The notes beneath the pieces are model-generated. The model saw only the letters and a list, made by a program, of their open reading frames with translations. It was not told the DNA's origin and did not search any database. The position numbers and the translations under genes are program-made. 6,075 nucleotides of DNA from ZC4RG20 sp035760685 (GTDB lineage Bacteria > Pseudomonadota > Gammaproteobacteria > Steroidobacterales > Rariloculaceae), in the NCBI GenBank assembly GCA_035760685.1, contig DASTSM010000398.1, positions 1 through 6,075 on the forward strand, written 5' to 3'. The stretch's first letter is position 1. Each line of letters begins with the position of its first letter. Of the stretch, positions 1-5,450 are shown piece after piece.

Positions 1-66
1 GGCGCCAAGGCGGCGCAGAGCCGATCGGCGGGGAATCAGTCGGCCCCGGCGAAACAAAACGACTGA
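1..66 (+). CDS. secG: Probable C-terminal tail of SecG, preprotein translocase subunit (5' end outside window)
   Basis: Frame 1 is open from the left edge to a TGA at 64-66 and encodes about 21 residues rich in Ala, Ser, Gln, Lys and Asn, ending AKQND. SecG is a small two-helix membrane protein of the SecYEG channel, and in many proteobacteria it ends in a low-complexity hydrophilic tail of this kind. The main support is context: from general knowledge, secG followed by a tRNA-Leu gene and then nuoA is a common order in gamma- and betaproteobacteria. The other two plus-strand frames run on into the tRNA gene, so this is the only frame that ends sensibly. No conserved SecG core is visible, so the identity is inferred. 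The stop codon lies only 8 nt before the tRNA, which implies a shared transcript. Confidence 0.5.
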   Translation, partial: GAKAAQSRSAGNQSAPAKQND

Positions 67-74
67 GATTGCAT

Positions 75-159
75 GCCGACGTGGTGGAACTGGTAGACAC
101 GCTGTCTTGAGGGGGCAGTGGCGCAAGCCGTGACGGTTCGAGTCCGTCCGTCGGCACCA
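75..159 (+). tRNA. tRNA-Leu (anticodon GAG), CCA encoded
   Basis: This is a class II tRNA with a complete cloverleaf. The 7-bp acceptor stem pairs 75-81 (GCCGACG) with 149-155 (CGTCGGC), followed by discriminator A156 and an encoded CCA at 157-159. The D-loop region contains TGGTAGACAC. The anticodon stem pairs 102-106 with 114-118, with one G-T pair, around the loop TTGAGGG. The anticodon GAG at 109-111 reads CUC and CUU leucine codons. A long variable arm occupies about 119-131, as expected for tRNA-Leu. The T stem pairs GACGG (132-136) with CCGTC (144-148) around TTCGAGT. It lies 8 nt after the presumed secG stop and 83 nt before nuoA, so it is probably cut out of a longer mRNA-like transcript by tRNA-processing nucleases. 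Confidence 0.97.
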
Positions 160-173
160 TCATTAAGAGTAGG

Positions 174-204
174 GTGAGACTGACGCGGAGCAGGCTGATA
201 CAAT
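174..204 (+). promoter_or_regulatory. Weak candidate sigma70-type promoter for nuoA
   Basis: The 83-bp leader between the tRNA and nuoA contains TACAAT at 199-204, five of six matches to the -10 consensus and preceded by TGA. The best upstream partner is GTGAGA at 174-179, four of six matches to TTGACA, with a 19-bp spacer that is longer than ideal. Nothing else in 160-242 looks like an operator or a terminator. A nuo promoter just downstream of a processed tRNA would be sensible, but the match could be chance, and the operon might instead be transcribed from upstream of secG. Confidence 0.25.
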
Positions 205-242
205 CCGCGCCGGCCCGCCCTTGGCGATAGAAAATTGAGGAC

Positions 243-599
243 ATGCTCGCGAACTACGCACCGATTCTGATCTTCCTCGTGATCGCCGGTGCGCTCGGCA
301 TCGTGCTGCTCGCGCTCGGCTTCGCGTTCGGACGCGGCCGCAAGGATCCGGAGAAGCTCTCCGCCTACGAGTGCGGCTTCGACGCTTTCGAGGACTCGCG
401 CATTCGTTTCGACGTCCGCTACTACCTCGTCGCCATCCTGTTCATCATTTTCGATCTCGAGATCGCCTTCCTCTTTCCATGGGCCGTGTCGCTCGATGCG
501 ATCGGCCGTTTCGGGCTGGCCGCGATGGGCGTATTTCTCGCGATCCTCGTCGTCGGGTTCGTCTACGAGTGGAAGAAAGGGGCGTTGGAATGGGATTGA
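243..599 (+). CDS. nuoA: NADH-quinone oxidoreductase subunit A (NuoA / ND3 family)
   Basis: This is a small membrane-arm subunit of complex I that sits beside the quinone cavity. The product is 118 residues, the usual family length. Three hydrophobic helices are visible at about residues 5-29, 60-81 and 88-109. Between the first two is the conserved loop with YECGF (residues 42-46); its Cys44 corresponds to the ND3 loop cysteine exposed during the active/deactive transition in the mitochondrial enzyme. The family signature FDVRYYLVAILFIIFDLE spans about 56-73 and includes the conserved acidic residues Asp71 and Glu73 in helix 2. The ATG at 243 is chosen because it gives the typical N-terminus MLANYAPI; GAGG at 237-240 lies close upstream. 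The end overlaps nuoB by 10 bp, suggesting translational coupling. Confidence 0.97.
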   Translation: MLANYAPILIFLVIAGALGIVLLALGFAFGRGRKDPEKLSAYECGFDAFEDSRIRFDVRYYLVAILFIIFDLEIAFLFPWAVSLDAIGRFGLAAMGVFLAILVVGFVYEWKKGALEWD

Positions 600-1159
600 G
601 CCAAGAGGCGACACCTGGGCGAGGGACCGCGCCCGCGAGAGACGTGCCCCCGAGAACTCCGCTGACGGCCGACAACGCGCCGTTCGATCTTCCCGAGGTC
701 ATGCACCGCGGGTTCGTGGTCACGAAGCTCGACGCGATCATCAACTGGGCGCGCACGGGATCGATGTGGCCCATGACGTTCGGGCTCGCGTGCTGCGCCG
801 TCGAAATGATGCACGCGGGAGCGTCGCGCTACGACCTCGACCGCTTCGGCGTCATGTTCCGGCCGAGCCCGCGGCAGTCCGACGTCATGATCGTCGCCGG
901 CACGCTCGTCAACAAGATGGCGCCGGCGCTGCGCAAGGTCTACGACCAGATGCCGGAGCCCCGCTGGGTCATCTCGATGGGCTCGTGCGCGAACGGCGGC
1001 GGCTACTACCACTATTCGTACGCGGTCGTGCGCGGCTGCGACCGCATCGTGCCCGTCGACGTTTACGTTCCCGGCTGTCCGCCGACCGCCGAGGCGCTGC
1101 TGTTCGGCATCCTGCAGCTGCAGCAGAAGATCCGCCGCACGAACACGATTGCGCGCTGA
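590..1159 (+). CDS. nuoB: NADH-quinone oxidoreductase subunit B (NuoB / PSST), carries cluster N2
   Basis: This 189-residue connecting-module subunit holds the terminal [4Fe-4S] cluster N2, which passes electrons to ubiquinone at the NuoB-NuoD interface. The four ligands are visible: adjacent Cys68 and Cys69 in GLACCAVEMM, Cys133 in GSCANGGGYY, and Cys163 in the family signature VPGCPPTAEALL. The core from about residue 40 (GFVVTKLDAIINWARTGSMW) to the end is highly conserved. The first 39 residues are poorly conserved, proline- and alanine-rich and probably flexible. The ATG at 590 is preferred because it lies inside the nuoA stop region (10-bp overlap) and has a purine-rich GGAAGAAAGGGG at 571-582. 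The same frame is open further upstream, but that stretch is antiphase to nuoA. A 157-bp gap holding a repeat element follows. Confidence 0.96.
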   Translation: MGLSQEATPGRGTAPARDVPPRTPLTADNAPFDLPEVMHRGFVVTKLDAIINWARTGSMWPMTFGLACCAVEMMHAGASRYDLDRFGVMFRPSPRQSDVMIVAGTLVNKMAPALRKVYDQMPEPRWVISMGSCANGGGYYHYSYAVVRGCDRIVPVDVYVPGCPPTAEALLFGILQLQQKIRRTNTIAR

Positions 1160-1179
1160 CGTGTCCCGCCGCGAACAAA

Positions 1180-1305
1180 GAAATGGGGTCAGAGCCCATT
1201 TTTCGCAGCGAAAAAAATTCGGCGACTCAATTTTTTTCGGCACCGAAGTCTTTCCGGCACCGAGCGCCGGGGCCGGGCGAAAAAATGGGGTCTGACCCCA
1301 ATTTC
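1180..1305. repeat. REP/REPIN-like element: two inverted GGGGTCAGA-type units with internal hairpins
   Basis: A related unit occurs at 1180-1206 and, in opposite orientation, at 1277-1305. Each has core TGGGGTCAGA(C/G)CCCA; the two copies differ by one substitution and two single-base indels. The right copy is a near-perfect palindrome, TGGGGTC-T-GACCCCA (1286-1300). The left pairs AAATGGG (1181-1187) with CCCATTT (1195-1201). Between them are TTTTTCGC/GCGAAAAA (1199-1206/1208-1215), an 11-bp inverted repeat CGAAAAAAATT/AATTTTTTTCG (1209-1219/1229-1239), and a 9-bp direct repeat CGGCACCGA (1238-1246 and 1255-1263). No transposase is present and I see no target duplication. From memory, GGGGTCAGACCCC-type palindromes are dispersed in many gammaproteobacterial genomes, often near Y1/RAYT transposases. 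That family link is inferred; the structure is directly visible. Confidence 0.8.
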
Positions 1306-1306
1306 C

Positions 1307-1312
1307 GGGTGA
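1307..1312 (+). promoter_or_regulatory. Ribosome binding site deciding the nuoC start
   Basis: GGGTGA at 1307-1312 lies 4 nt before the GTG at 1317 and can pair with the 3' end of 16S rRNA. It is the only plausible signal between the end of the repeat element (1305) and nuoC. An in-frame TGA at 1293-1295 inside the element rules out any longer nuoC product, and no other ATG, GTG or TTG lies between that stop and 1317. The site is modest and closely spaced. Confidence 0.5.
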
Positions 1313-1316
1313 ACGC

Positions 1317-2051
1317 GTGAGAACGGACGAACTGACGCCGAGATATCGAAAGCTCGCCGAGGCCGTCGAGGCCCGCCTCGCGGGACGTGTCGCGCGCCTG
1401 CCTCTGAACGCCGGGCAGCTCGCGTACGAGGTCGAGCCCGAGAACCTGCTCGAGGTGTGCCGCACGCTGCGCGACGATGCGGCGCTGCGCCTCGAGATGC
1501 TCATGGACCTCGCCGGTGTCGACTACGCGACGTACGGCAAGGACGAATGGCAGACGGAGACCGCGACGGCCACGGGCTTCAGCCGCGGCGTGTTCAGGCG
1601 GCACGGCCTGCCTGCGGAGGACATCGATCGCGACGAGCCGCGCTATCAGCCGACGCGCCGCTTTGCCGTCGTCTATCAGCTCCTCTCCGTCACGCACAAC
1701 CACCGCCTGCGCCTCAAGACGTTCGCGCGCGACGACCGGCAGCCGATCGTCGATTCCGTTATCTCGGTCTGGAGCTCCGCGGACTGGTACGAGCGCGAGG
1801 CGTTCGATCTCTACGGGATTCTGTTCCGCGGCCATCCGGACCTCCGGAGGCTCCTGACCGACTACGGCTTCATCGGCCATCCGTTCCGGAAGGACTTCCC
1901 GCTGATCGGCAACGTCGAGATGCGCTACGACCCGGAGCGCGGCCGCGTCGTCTACGAGCCCGTCGCCATCGAGCCGCGCACGCTCGTGCCCCGGGTCATC
2001 CGCGACGACAACCGCTACGCGCCGGAGCTCAAGGACCCGCGCAATACTTAA
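1317..2051 (+). CDS. nuoC: NADH-quinone oxidoreductase subunit C (NuoC, 30 kDa subunit)
   Basis: This 244-residue subunit of the peripheral arm has no cofactor and helps assemble the quinone-reducing module with NuoB and NuoD. The family signature is clear at residues 159-180: an ERE motif, then FDLYGILF, then HPDLRRLL. It is followed by TDYGFIGHPFRKDFPL (181-196) and a C-terminal VRYDPE-like and YEPV segment typical of proteobacterial NuoC. Residues about 75-110 form an extra segment compared with short NuoC proteins, including ATGFSRGV; I recall a similar insertion in Xanthomonadales. It is a separate gene, unlike the fused NuoCD of E. coli. The start is GTG at 1317, the only start available after an in-frame stop at 1293. 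nuoD follows after 14 bp. Confidence 0.95.
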   Translation: MRTDELTPRYRKLAEAVEARLAGRVARLPLNAGQLAYEVEPENLLEVCRTLRDDAALRLEMLMDLAGVDYATYGKDEWQTETATATGFSRGVFRRHGLPAEDIDRDEPRYQPTRRFAVVYQLLSVTHNHRLRLKTFARDDRQPIVDSVISVWSSADWYEREAFDLYGILFRGHPDLRRLLTDYGFIGHPFRKDFPLIGNVEMRYDPERGRVVYEPVAIEPRTLVPRVIRDDNRYAPELKDPRNT

Positions 2052-2065
2052 GATCGAGACGACCG

Positions 2066-3319
2066 ATGCCCGAGATCGAGAATTTCACGGTCAACTTCGG
2101 CCCGCAGCATCCGGCCGCGCACGGCGTGCTGCGGCTCGTGCTCGAGATGGACGGCGAGGTCATCCAGAAGGCCGATCCGCACATCGGGCTCCTGCACCGC
2201 GCGACCGAGAAGCTGGCCGAGTCGAAGCCGTTCAATCAGTCGATCGGCTACATGGACCGGCTCGACTACGTCTCGATGATGTGCAACGAGCACGGCTACG
2301 TGCTCGCAATCGAGAAGCTGCTCGGCATCACGCCGCCGATTCGCGCTCAGTACATTCGCGTGCTCTTCGACGAGATCACTCGGATCCTGAACCATCTCAT
2401 GTGGCTCGGCTCGCACGGCCTCGACATCGGCGCCATGACGATGTTCCTCTGGTGCTTCCGGGAGCGCGAGGACCTCATGGACTGCTACGAGGCGGTCTCG
2501 GGCACGCGCATGCACGCGACGTACTACCGCCCCGGCGGCGTCTACCGCGACCTGCCCGAGCGCATGCCGCAGTACCAGCCGTCGAAGTTCCGCAGCGAGA
2601 AGGACGTCAAGGAGCTCAACGCGGCGCGCAGCGGCTCGCTGCTCGATTTCATCGAGGACTTCGCCGACCGCTTCCCGGCCCGCATCGCCGAGTACGAGAC
2701 GCTTCTGACCGACAACCGCATCTGGAAGCAGCGCACGGTCAACATCGGCGTCGTCACGCCCGAGCGCGCGAAGCAGCTCGGGTTCTCGGGTCCGATGCTG
2801 CGCGGGTCCGGCATCCTCTGGGACCTGCGCAAGATGCAGCCCTACGAGGTCTACGACCGGCTCGATTTCGACGTTCCGGTCGGCGTCAACGGCGACTGCT
2901 ACGACCGCTATCTCGTGCGCGTCGAGGAGATGCGCCAGTCGACGCGCATCGTCAAGCAGTGCGTCGAGTGGCTGCGCAAGAACCCGGGGCCGGTCATGAC
3001 CGACGACCGCAAAGTCGCGCCCCCGAAGCGCGTCGAGATGAAGGACGACATGGAATCGCTGATCCATCACTTCAAGCTCTTCACGGAGGGCTACACGGTG
3101 CCGGAGGGCGAGGCCTATGCCGCCGTCGAGCACCCGAAGGGCGAGTTCGGCGTCTACATCGTCTCGGACGGCGCGAACAAGCCGTACCGCGTCAAGGTTC
3201 GCGCGCCCGGGTTCCCGCACCTCGCGGCGCTCAACGAGATGGTCAGCGGGCACATGCTCGCCGACGTCGTCGCCGTGATCGGCACGCAGGACATCGTATT
3301 CGGAGAGATCGACCGGTGA
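2066..3319 (+). CDS. nuoD: NADH-quinone oxidoreductase subunit D (NuoD, 49 kDa subunit)
   Basis: This 417-residue subunit, related to the large subunit of NiFe hydrogenases, forms much of the ubiquinone-binding cavity next to cluster N2. The N-terminal FGPQHPAAHGVLRL (residues 11-24) contains His19. MDRLDYVSMMCNEH (63-76) contains Tyr68. His19 and Tyr68 are 49 residues apart, the same spacing as the quinone-headgroup ligands His59/Tyr108 in bovine and His38/Tyr87 in Thermus. The signature LHRATEKLAESK lies at 43-54. The C-terminus ends in the conserved IGTQDIVFGEIDR. The length is standard and no key residue is missing. The ATG at 2066 gives the usual MPEIENFTVNFGPQHP start; the upstream ribosome site is weak (GAGACGA at 2056-2062), consistent with coupling to nuoC 14 bp earlier. 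The 3' end overlaps nuoE by 4 bp. Confidence 0.98.
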   Translation: MPEIENFTVNFGPQHPAAHGVLRLVLEMDGEVIQKADPHIGLLHRATEKLAESKPFNQSIGYMDRLDYVSMMCNEHGYVLAIEKLLGITPPIRAQYIRVLFDEITRILNHLMWLGSHGLDIGAMTMFLWCFREREDLMDCYEAVSGTRMHATYYRPGGVYRDLPERMPQYQPSKFRSEKDVKELNAARSGSLLDFIEDFADRFPARIAEYETLLTDNRIWKQRTVNIGVVTPERAKQLGFSGPMLRGSGILWDLRKMQPYEVYDRLDFDVPVGVNGDCYDRYLVRVEEMRQSTRIVKQCVEWLRKNPGPVMTDDRKVAPPKRVEMKDDMESLIHHFKLFTEGYTVPEGEAYAAVEHPKGEFGVYIVSDGANKPYRVKVRAPGFPHLAALNEMVSGHMLADVVAVIGTQDIVFGEIDR

Positions 3320-3918
3320 CGGATCAATCGGGCACGCATCCACCGGGCACGCCGCAGTCGTCGAGCGCCCGGCGACTCGTGGCGGAGCGAGCGGCGAACG
3401 AGGCTGCCGCGCCGAGCCCATTGCACGACACCGCGCGCGCGGAGCTCTCGGAGCACGTGCGCGAGGAGATCGACCGCTGGGTCGCGAAGTTTCCGCCGGG
3501 TCGGCAGCGCTCCGCCGTCATCGCGGCGCTGCACGCCGCGCAGCACGAGAACGGCGGATACCTCACCGTTCCGATCATGAACGCCGTCGCGGATCGGCTC
3601 AGCCTGCCGCCGATTCAGGTCTACGAGGTCGCGACCTTCTACTCGATGTTCGAGACGAAGCCCGTCGGCCGGCATCACGTCTCGATCTGCACGAACATCT
3701 CCTGCATGCTGCGCGGCGGCGAGGACATCGTGGCGCACGTCGAGCGCAAGCTCGGCATCAAGACGGGCGAGTCGACCCCCGACGGCAGGATCTTCCTGAA
3801 GCGCGAGGAGGAGTGCCTCGCGGCCTGCTGCGGCGCGCCGATGATGATGGTCGATCACCGCTACTACGAGAACCTCACGCCCGAGAAGGTGGACGAGGTC
3901 CTCGACGGGCTCGAGTAG
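3316..3918 (+). CDS. nuoE: NADH-quinone oxidoreductase subunit E (NuoE, 24 kDa subunit), cluster N1a
   Basis: This 200-residue thioredoxin-like ferredoxin subunit of the NADH module binds the [2Fe-2S] cluster N1a next to FMN in NuoF. The ligands are visible as Cys125 and Cys130 (CTNISC), then Cys167 and Cys171 (CLAAC). The helical N-terminal domain includes FPPGRQRSAVIAALHAAQ (59-76) and the conserved EVATFYSMF (104-112). The GTG at 3316 forms a GTGA overlap with the nuoD stop, with GGAG at 3302-3305 ten bases upstream, so I prefer it. This leaves about 35 extra N-terminal residues rich in Ala, Ser, Pro and Arg compared with the usual 160-170-residue protein. TTG at 3421 would give 165 residues but lacks a good ribosome site. 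The main fold and function are secure; the start is less so. nuoF follows after 31 bp. Confidence 0.95.
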   Translation: MTDQSGTHPPGTPQSSSARRLVAERAANEAAAPSPLHDTARAELSEHVREEIDRWVAKFPPGRQRSAVIAALHAAQHENGGYLTVPIMNAVADRLSLPPIQVYEVATFYSMFETKPVGRHHVSICTNISCMLRGGEDIVAHVERKLGIKTGESTPDGRIFLKREEECLAACCGAPMMMVDHRYYENLTPEKVDEVLDGLE

Positions 3919-3937
3919 GGCCGGCCGCAGGAGCTGC

Positions 3938-3942
3938 AGGAG
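3938..3942 (+). promoter_or_regulatory. Strong Shine-Dalgarno site of nuoF
   Basis: AGGAG at 3938-3942 lies 7 nt before the nuoF ATG at 3950, the best ribosome site of any gene here. The same GCAGGAG heptamer also occurs once just upstream (3927-3933), a small direct repeat within the 31-bp nuoE-nuoF gap. The strong site fits a gene that does not overlap its neighbour and needs independent ribosome loading. Confidence 0.8.
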
Positions 3943-3949
3943 TCAAGAA

Positions 3950-5263
3950 ATGGACGCGCCGAAACGCAACCTCGTCTGCTTCGCAACGCTCGAGCTCGGG
4001 AGCAGCGAGCCCTGGACGCTCGAGAACTATCTCAAGGTCGGCGGCTACGAAGCCTGGGCGCGCGTCCTCGCGGGCGAGCTCTCGCGCGGCGCGATCGTCG
4101 ATCAGCTCAAGGCCTCGGGCCTGCGCGGCCGAGGCGGCGCAGGCTTCCCGACGGGGCTCAAGCAAAGCTTCATGCCGTCGGGCGCTCCGGGGCAGAAGTA
4201 TCTCGTCTGCAACTCCGACGAGAGCGAGCCCGGCACGTGCCATGACCGCGACATCCTGCGCTACAACCCGCATGCGCTCATCGAGGGCATGGCGCTTTCG
4301 GCATACGGCATGGGCGCGACGGTCGGCTACAACTACATTCGCGGCGAGTTCATGGCCGAGCCCGTGCCGCGCTTCGAGCACGCGCTCGAGGAGGCGTACG
4401 CCGCGGGCTGGCTCGGCAAGAACATCAAGGGCTCGGGCATCGACTTCGATCTCTACACGTTCGTCGGCGCCGGCGCCTACATCTGCGGCGAGGAGACGGC
4501 ACTGCTCGAGTCGCTCGAGGGCAAGCAGGGCAAGCCGCGCTTCAAGCCGCCGTTCCCTGCGCAGTTCGGCCTCTACGGGCGGCCGACGACGATCAACAAC
4601 ACGCAAAGCCTCGCGTCCGTGCCGTCCATCATCCGCAACGGCGCGCAGTGGTTCGCGGACCTCGGCGTCAAGAACTCGGCCGGCACGGCGATCTTCTCGG
4701 TCTCGGGGCACGTCGAGAAGCCCGGCAACTACGAGCTCGGGCTCGGCATCCCGTTCAAGGAGCTGCTCGCGATCGCGGGCGGCATGCGCGGCGGCCGGAA
4801 GCTCAAGGCCGTGATCCCGGGAGGCTCCTCCGTCCCCGTCGTGCCGGGCGACGTCATGATGGAGCTCACGATGGATTTCGACTCCCTGAAGGGCGCCGGC
4901 AGCAGCCTCGGCACCGGGGCCGTCGTCGTCATGGACGAGACGACGTGCATGGTTCGCATGCTGCGCCGCATCTCGAGGTTCTACACCGCGGAGTCCTGCG
5001 GTCAGTGCACGCCGTGCCGAGAAGGCACGGGCTGGCTCCATCGCGTGCTCTCGCGAATCATCGACGGGAAGGGGACCCGGGCCGACCTCGACATGCTCGT
5101 CGACGTCGCGAACAAGATCGAAGGCCACACGATCTGCGCCCTCGGCGACGCCGCGGCGTGGCCCGTGCAGAGCTTCCTGAAGCACTTCCGCCACGAGTTC
5201 GAGTACATGGTGGATCACGGCGGGCGCAGCATCGTGGAGGAATTGACGCCGGCGGCGGCGTAG
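3950..5263 (+). CDS. nuoF: NADH-quinone oxidoreductase subunit F (NuoF, 51 kDa subunit), FMN and NADH site, cluster N3
   Basis: This 437-residue subunit is where NADH is oxidised: it binds NADH and FMN and passes electrons to [4Fe-4S] cluster N3. The glycine-rich FMN-binding segment GLRGRGGAGFPTGLK lies at residues 57-71. CNSDESEPGT (87-96) is the conserved nucleotide-site loop. GAGAYICGEETAL (173-185) is the family signature. The N3 ligands are Cys350, Cys353 and Cys356 (ESCGQCTPCREG) plus Cys396 in HTICALGD. The length is typical and no ligand is lost. The ATG at 3950 follows an excellent ribosome site. The protein ends normally, and its TAG stop (5261-5263) lies one base before the palindromic element at 5265, so the element did not alter the C-terminus. 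Confidence 0.98.
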   Translation: MDAPKRNLVCFATLELGSSEPWTLENYLKVGGYEAWARVLAGELSRGAIVDQLKASGLRGRGGAGFPTGLKQSFMPSGAPGQKYLVCNSDESEPGTCHDRDILRYNPHALIEGMALSAYGMGATVGYNYIRGEFMAEPVPRFEHALEEAYAAGWLGKNIKGSGIDFDLYTFVGAGAYICGEETALLESLEGKQGKPRFKPPFPAQFGLYGRPTTINNTQSLASVPSIIRNGAQWFADLGVKNSAGTAIFSVSGHVEKPGNYELGLGIPFKELLAIAGGMRGGRKLKAVIPGGSSVPVVPGDVMMELTMDFDSLKGAGSSLGTGAVVVMDETTCMVRMLRRISRFYTAESCGQCTPCREGTGWLHRVLSRIIDGKGTRADLDMLVDVANKIEGHTICALGDAAAWPVQSFLKHFRHEFEYMVDHGGRSIVEELTPAAA

Positions 5264-5264
5264 T

Positions 5265-5448
5265 CCGCATTATTCATGAACGTTTTGTAGTCGTGGTTGA
5301 GGAGCGTTGTATGAGACGACTTTTTCGGGACCGCCGTGAATACGTCCCTGTAGGCTCGCTCGCGAGCATCCCTGCTCGCGAGCGTCCCGAAAAAGCCGTC
5401 TCATACAACGCTCCTCGTTCGCCGGTGTGCCGTTCATGAATAATGCGG
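5265..5448. repeat. 184-bp palindromic, MITE-like element between nuoF and nuoG
   Basis: The ends are a perfect 18-bp inverted repeat, CCGCATTATTCATGAACG at 5265-5282 and its complement at 5431-5448. After unmatched stretches of 16 nt (left) and 14 nt (right) comes a second inverted repeat of 33 bp with a single mismatch (A5319 against C5396) at 5299-5331/5384-5416. In the centre, GCTCGCGAGC occurs twice (5358-5367 and 5374-5383). Each copy is self-palindromic, and together they form a 10-bp stem with an ATCCCT loop. A 26-nt stretch (5332-5357) is left unpaired on one side. There is no transposase and no obvious target-site duplication. The organisation suggests a non-autonomous transposable or REP-like element moved by machinery elsewhere. 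In RNA it would fold into a long hairpin between two complex I genes. The structure is certain; its mobility is inferred. Confidence 0.85.
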
Positions 5449-5450
5449 CC

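Noticed and set aside
20..29. GCCGATCGGC palindrome as an operator
   Set aside because: It lies in the presumed secG coding tail. A 10-bp palindrome is expected by chance in DNA of this composition.
371..589. Longer NuoB starting inside nuoA
   Set aside because: The segment is an Arg-rich shadow of the conserved nuoA frame. The ATG at 590 gives the normal NuoB length and a typical short overlap.
1181..1203. Rho-independent terminator after nuoB (hairpin followed by five T)
   Set aside because: The stem is only AAATGGG/CCCATTT, with three G-C pairs and a 7-nt loop. It lies inside the operon and is better explained as one unit of the repeat pair.
1180..1305. CRISPR-like repeats
   Set aside because: Only two related units are present, in inverted orientation and with no regular spacers.
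2281..3315. Apparent N-terminal extension of NuoE by several hundred residues in the same frame inside nuoD
   Set aside because: The frame is open by composition only. The translated segment is Arg/His/Ala-rich and overlaps the conserved nuoD frame; the GTGA junction at 3316 gives the natural start.
2048..3421. Long minus-strand open frame (457 codons) opposite nuoD
   Set aside because: It is antisense to a clearly conserved gene in GC-rich DNA, where the opposite frame is often open. Its product is a low-complexity Arg/Ala/Asp/Val string with no recognisable domain.
3875..5218. Long minus-strand open frame (447 codons) opposite nuoF
   Set aside because: Same shadow effect. nuoF has all its cofactor motifs on the plus strand, and the antisense product resembles no family.
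5299..5331. Intrinsic terminator from the TTTTT run in the nuoF-nuoG element
   Set aside because: The T run sits inside the left arm of the hairpin and not after the closed stem, so it cannot serve as the U-tract of a standard terminator on the plus strand.
5265..5448. Complete insertion sequence
   Set aside because: At 184 bp it is far too short to encode a transposase, and no transposase-like frame is present.
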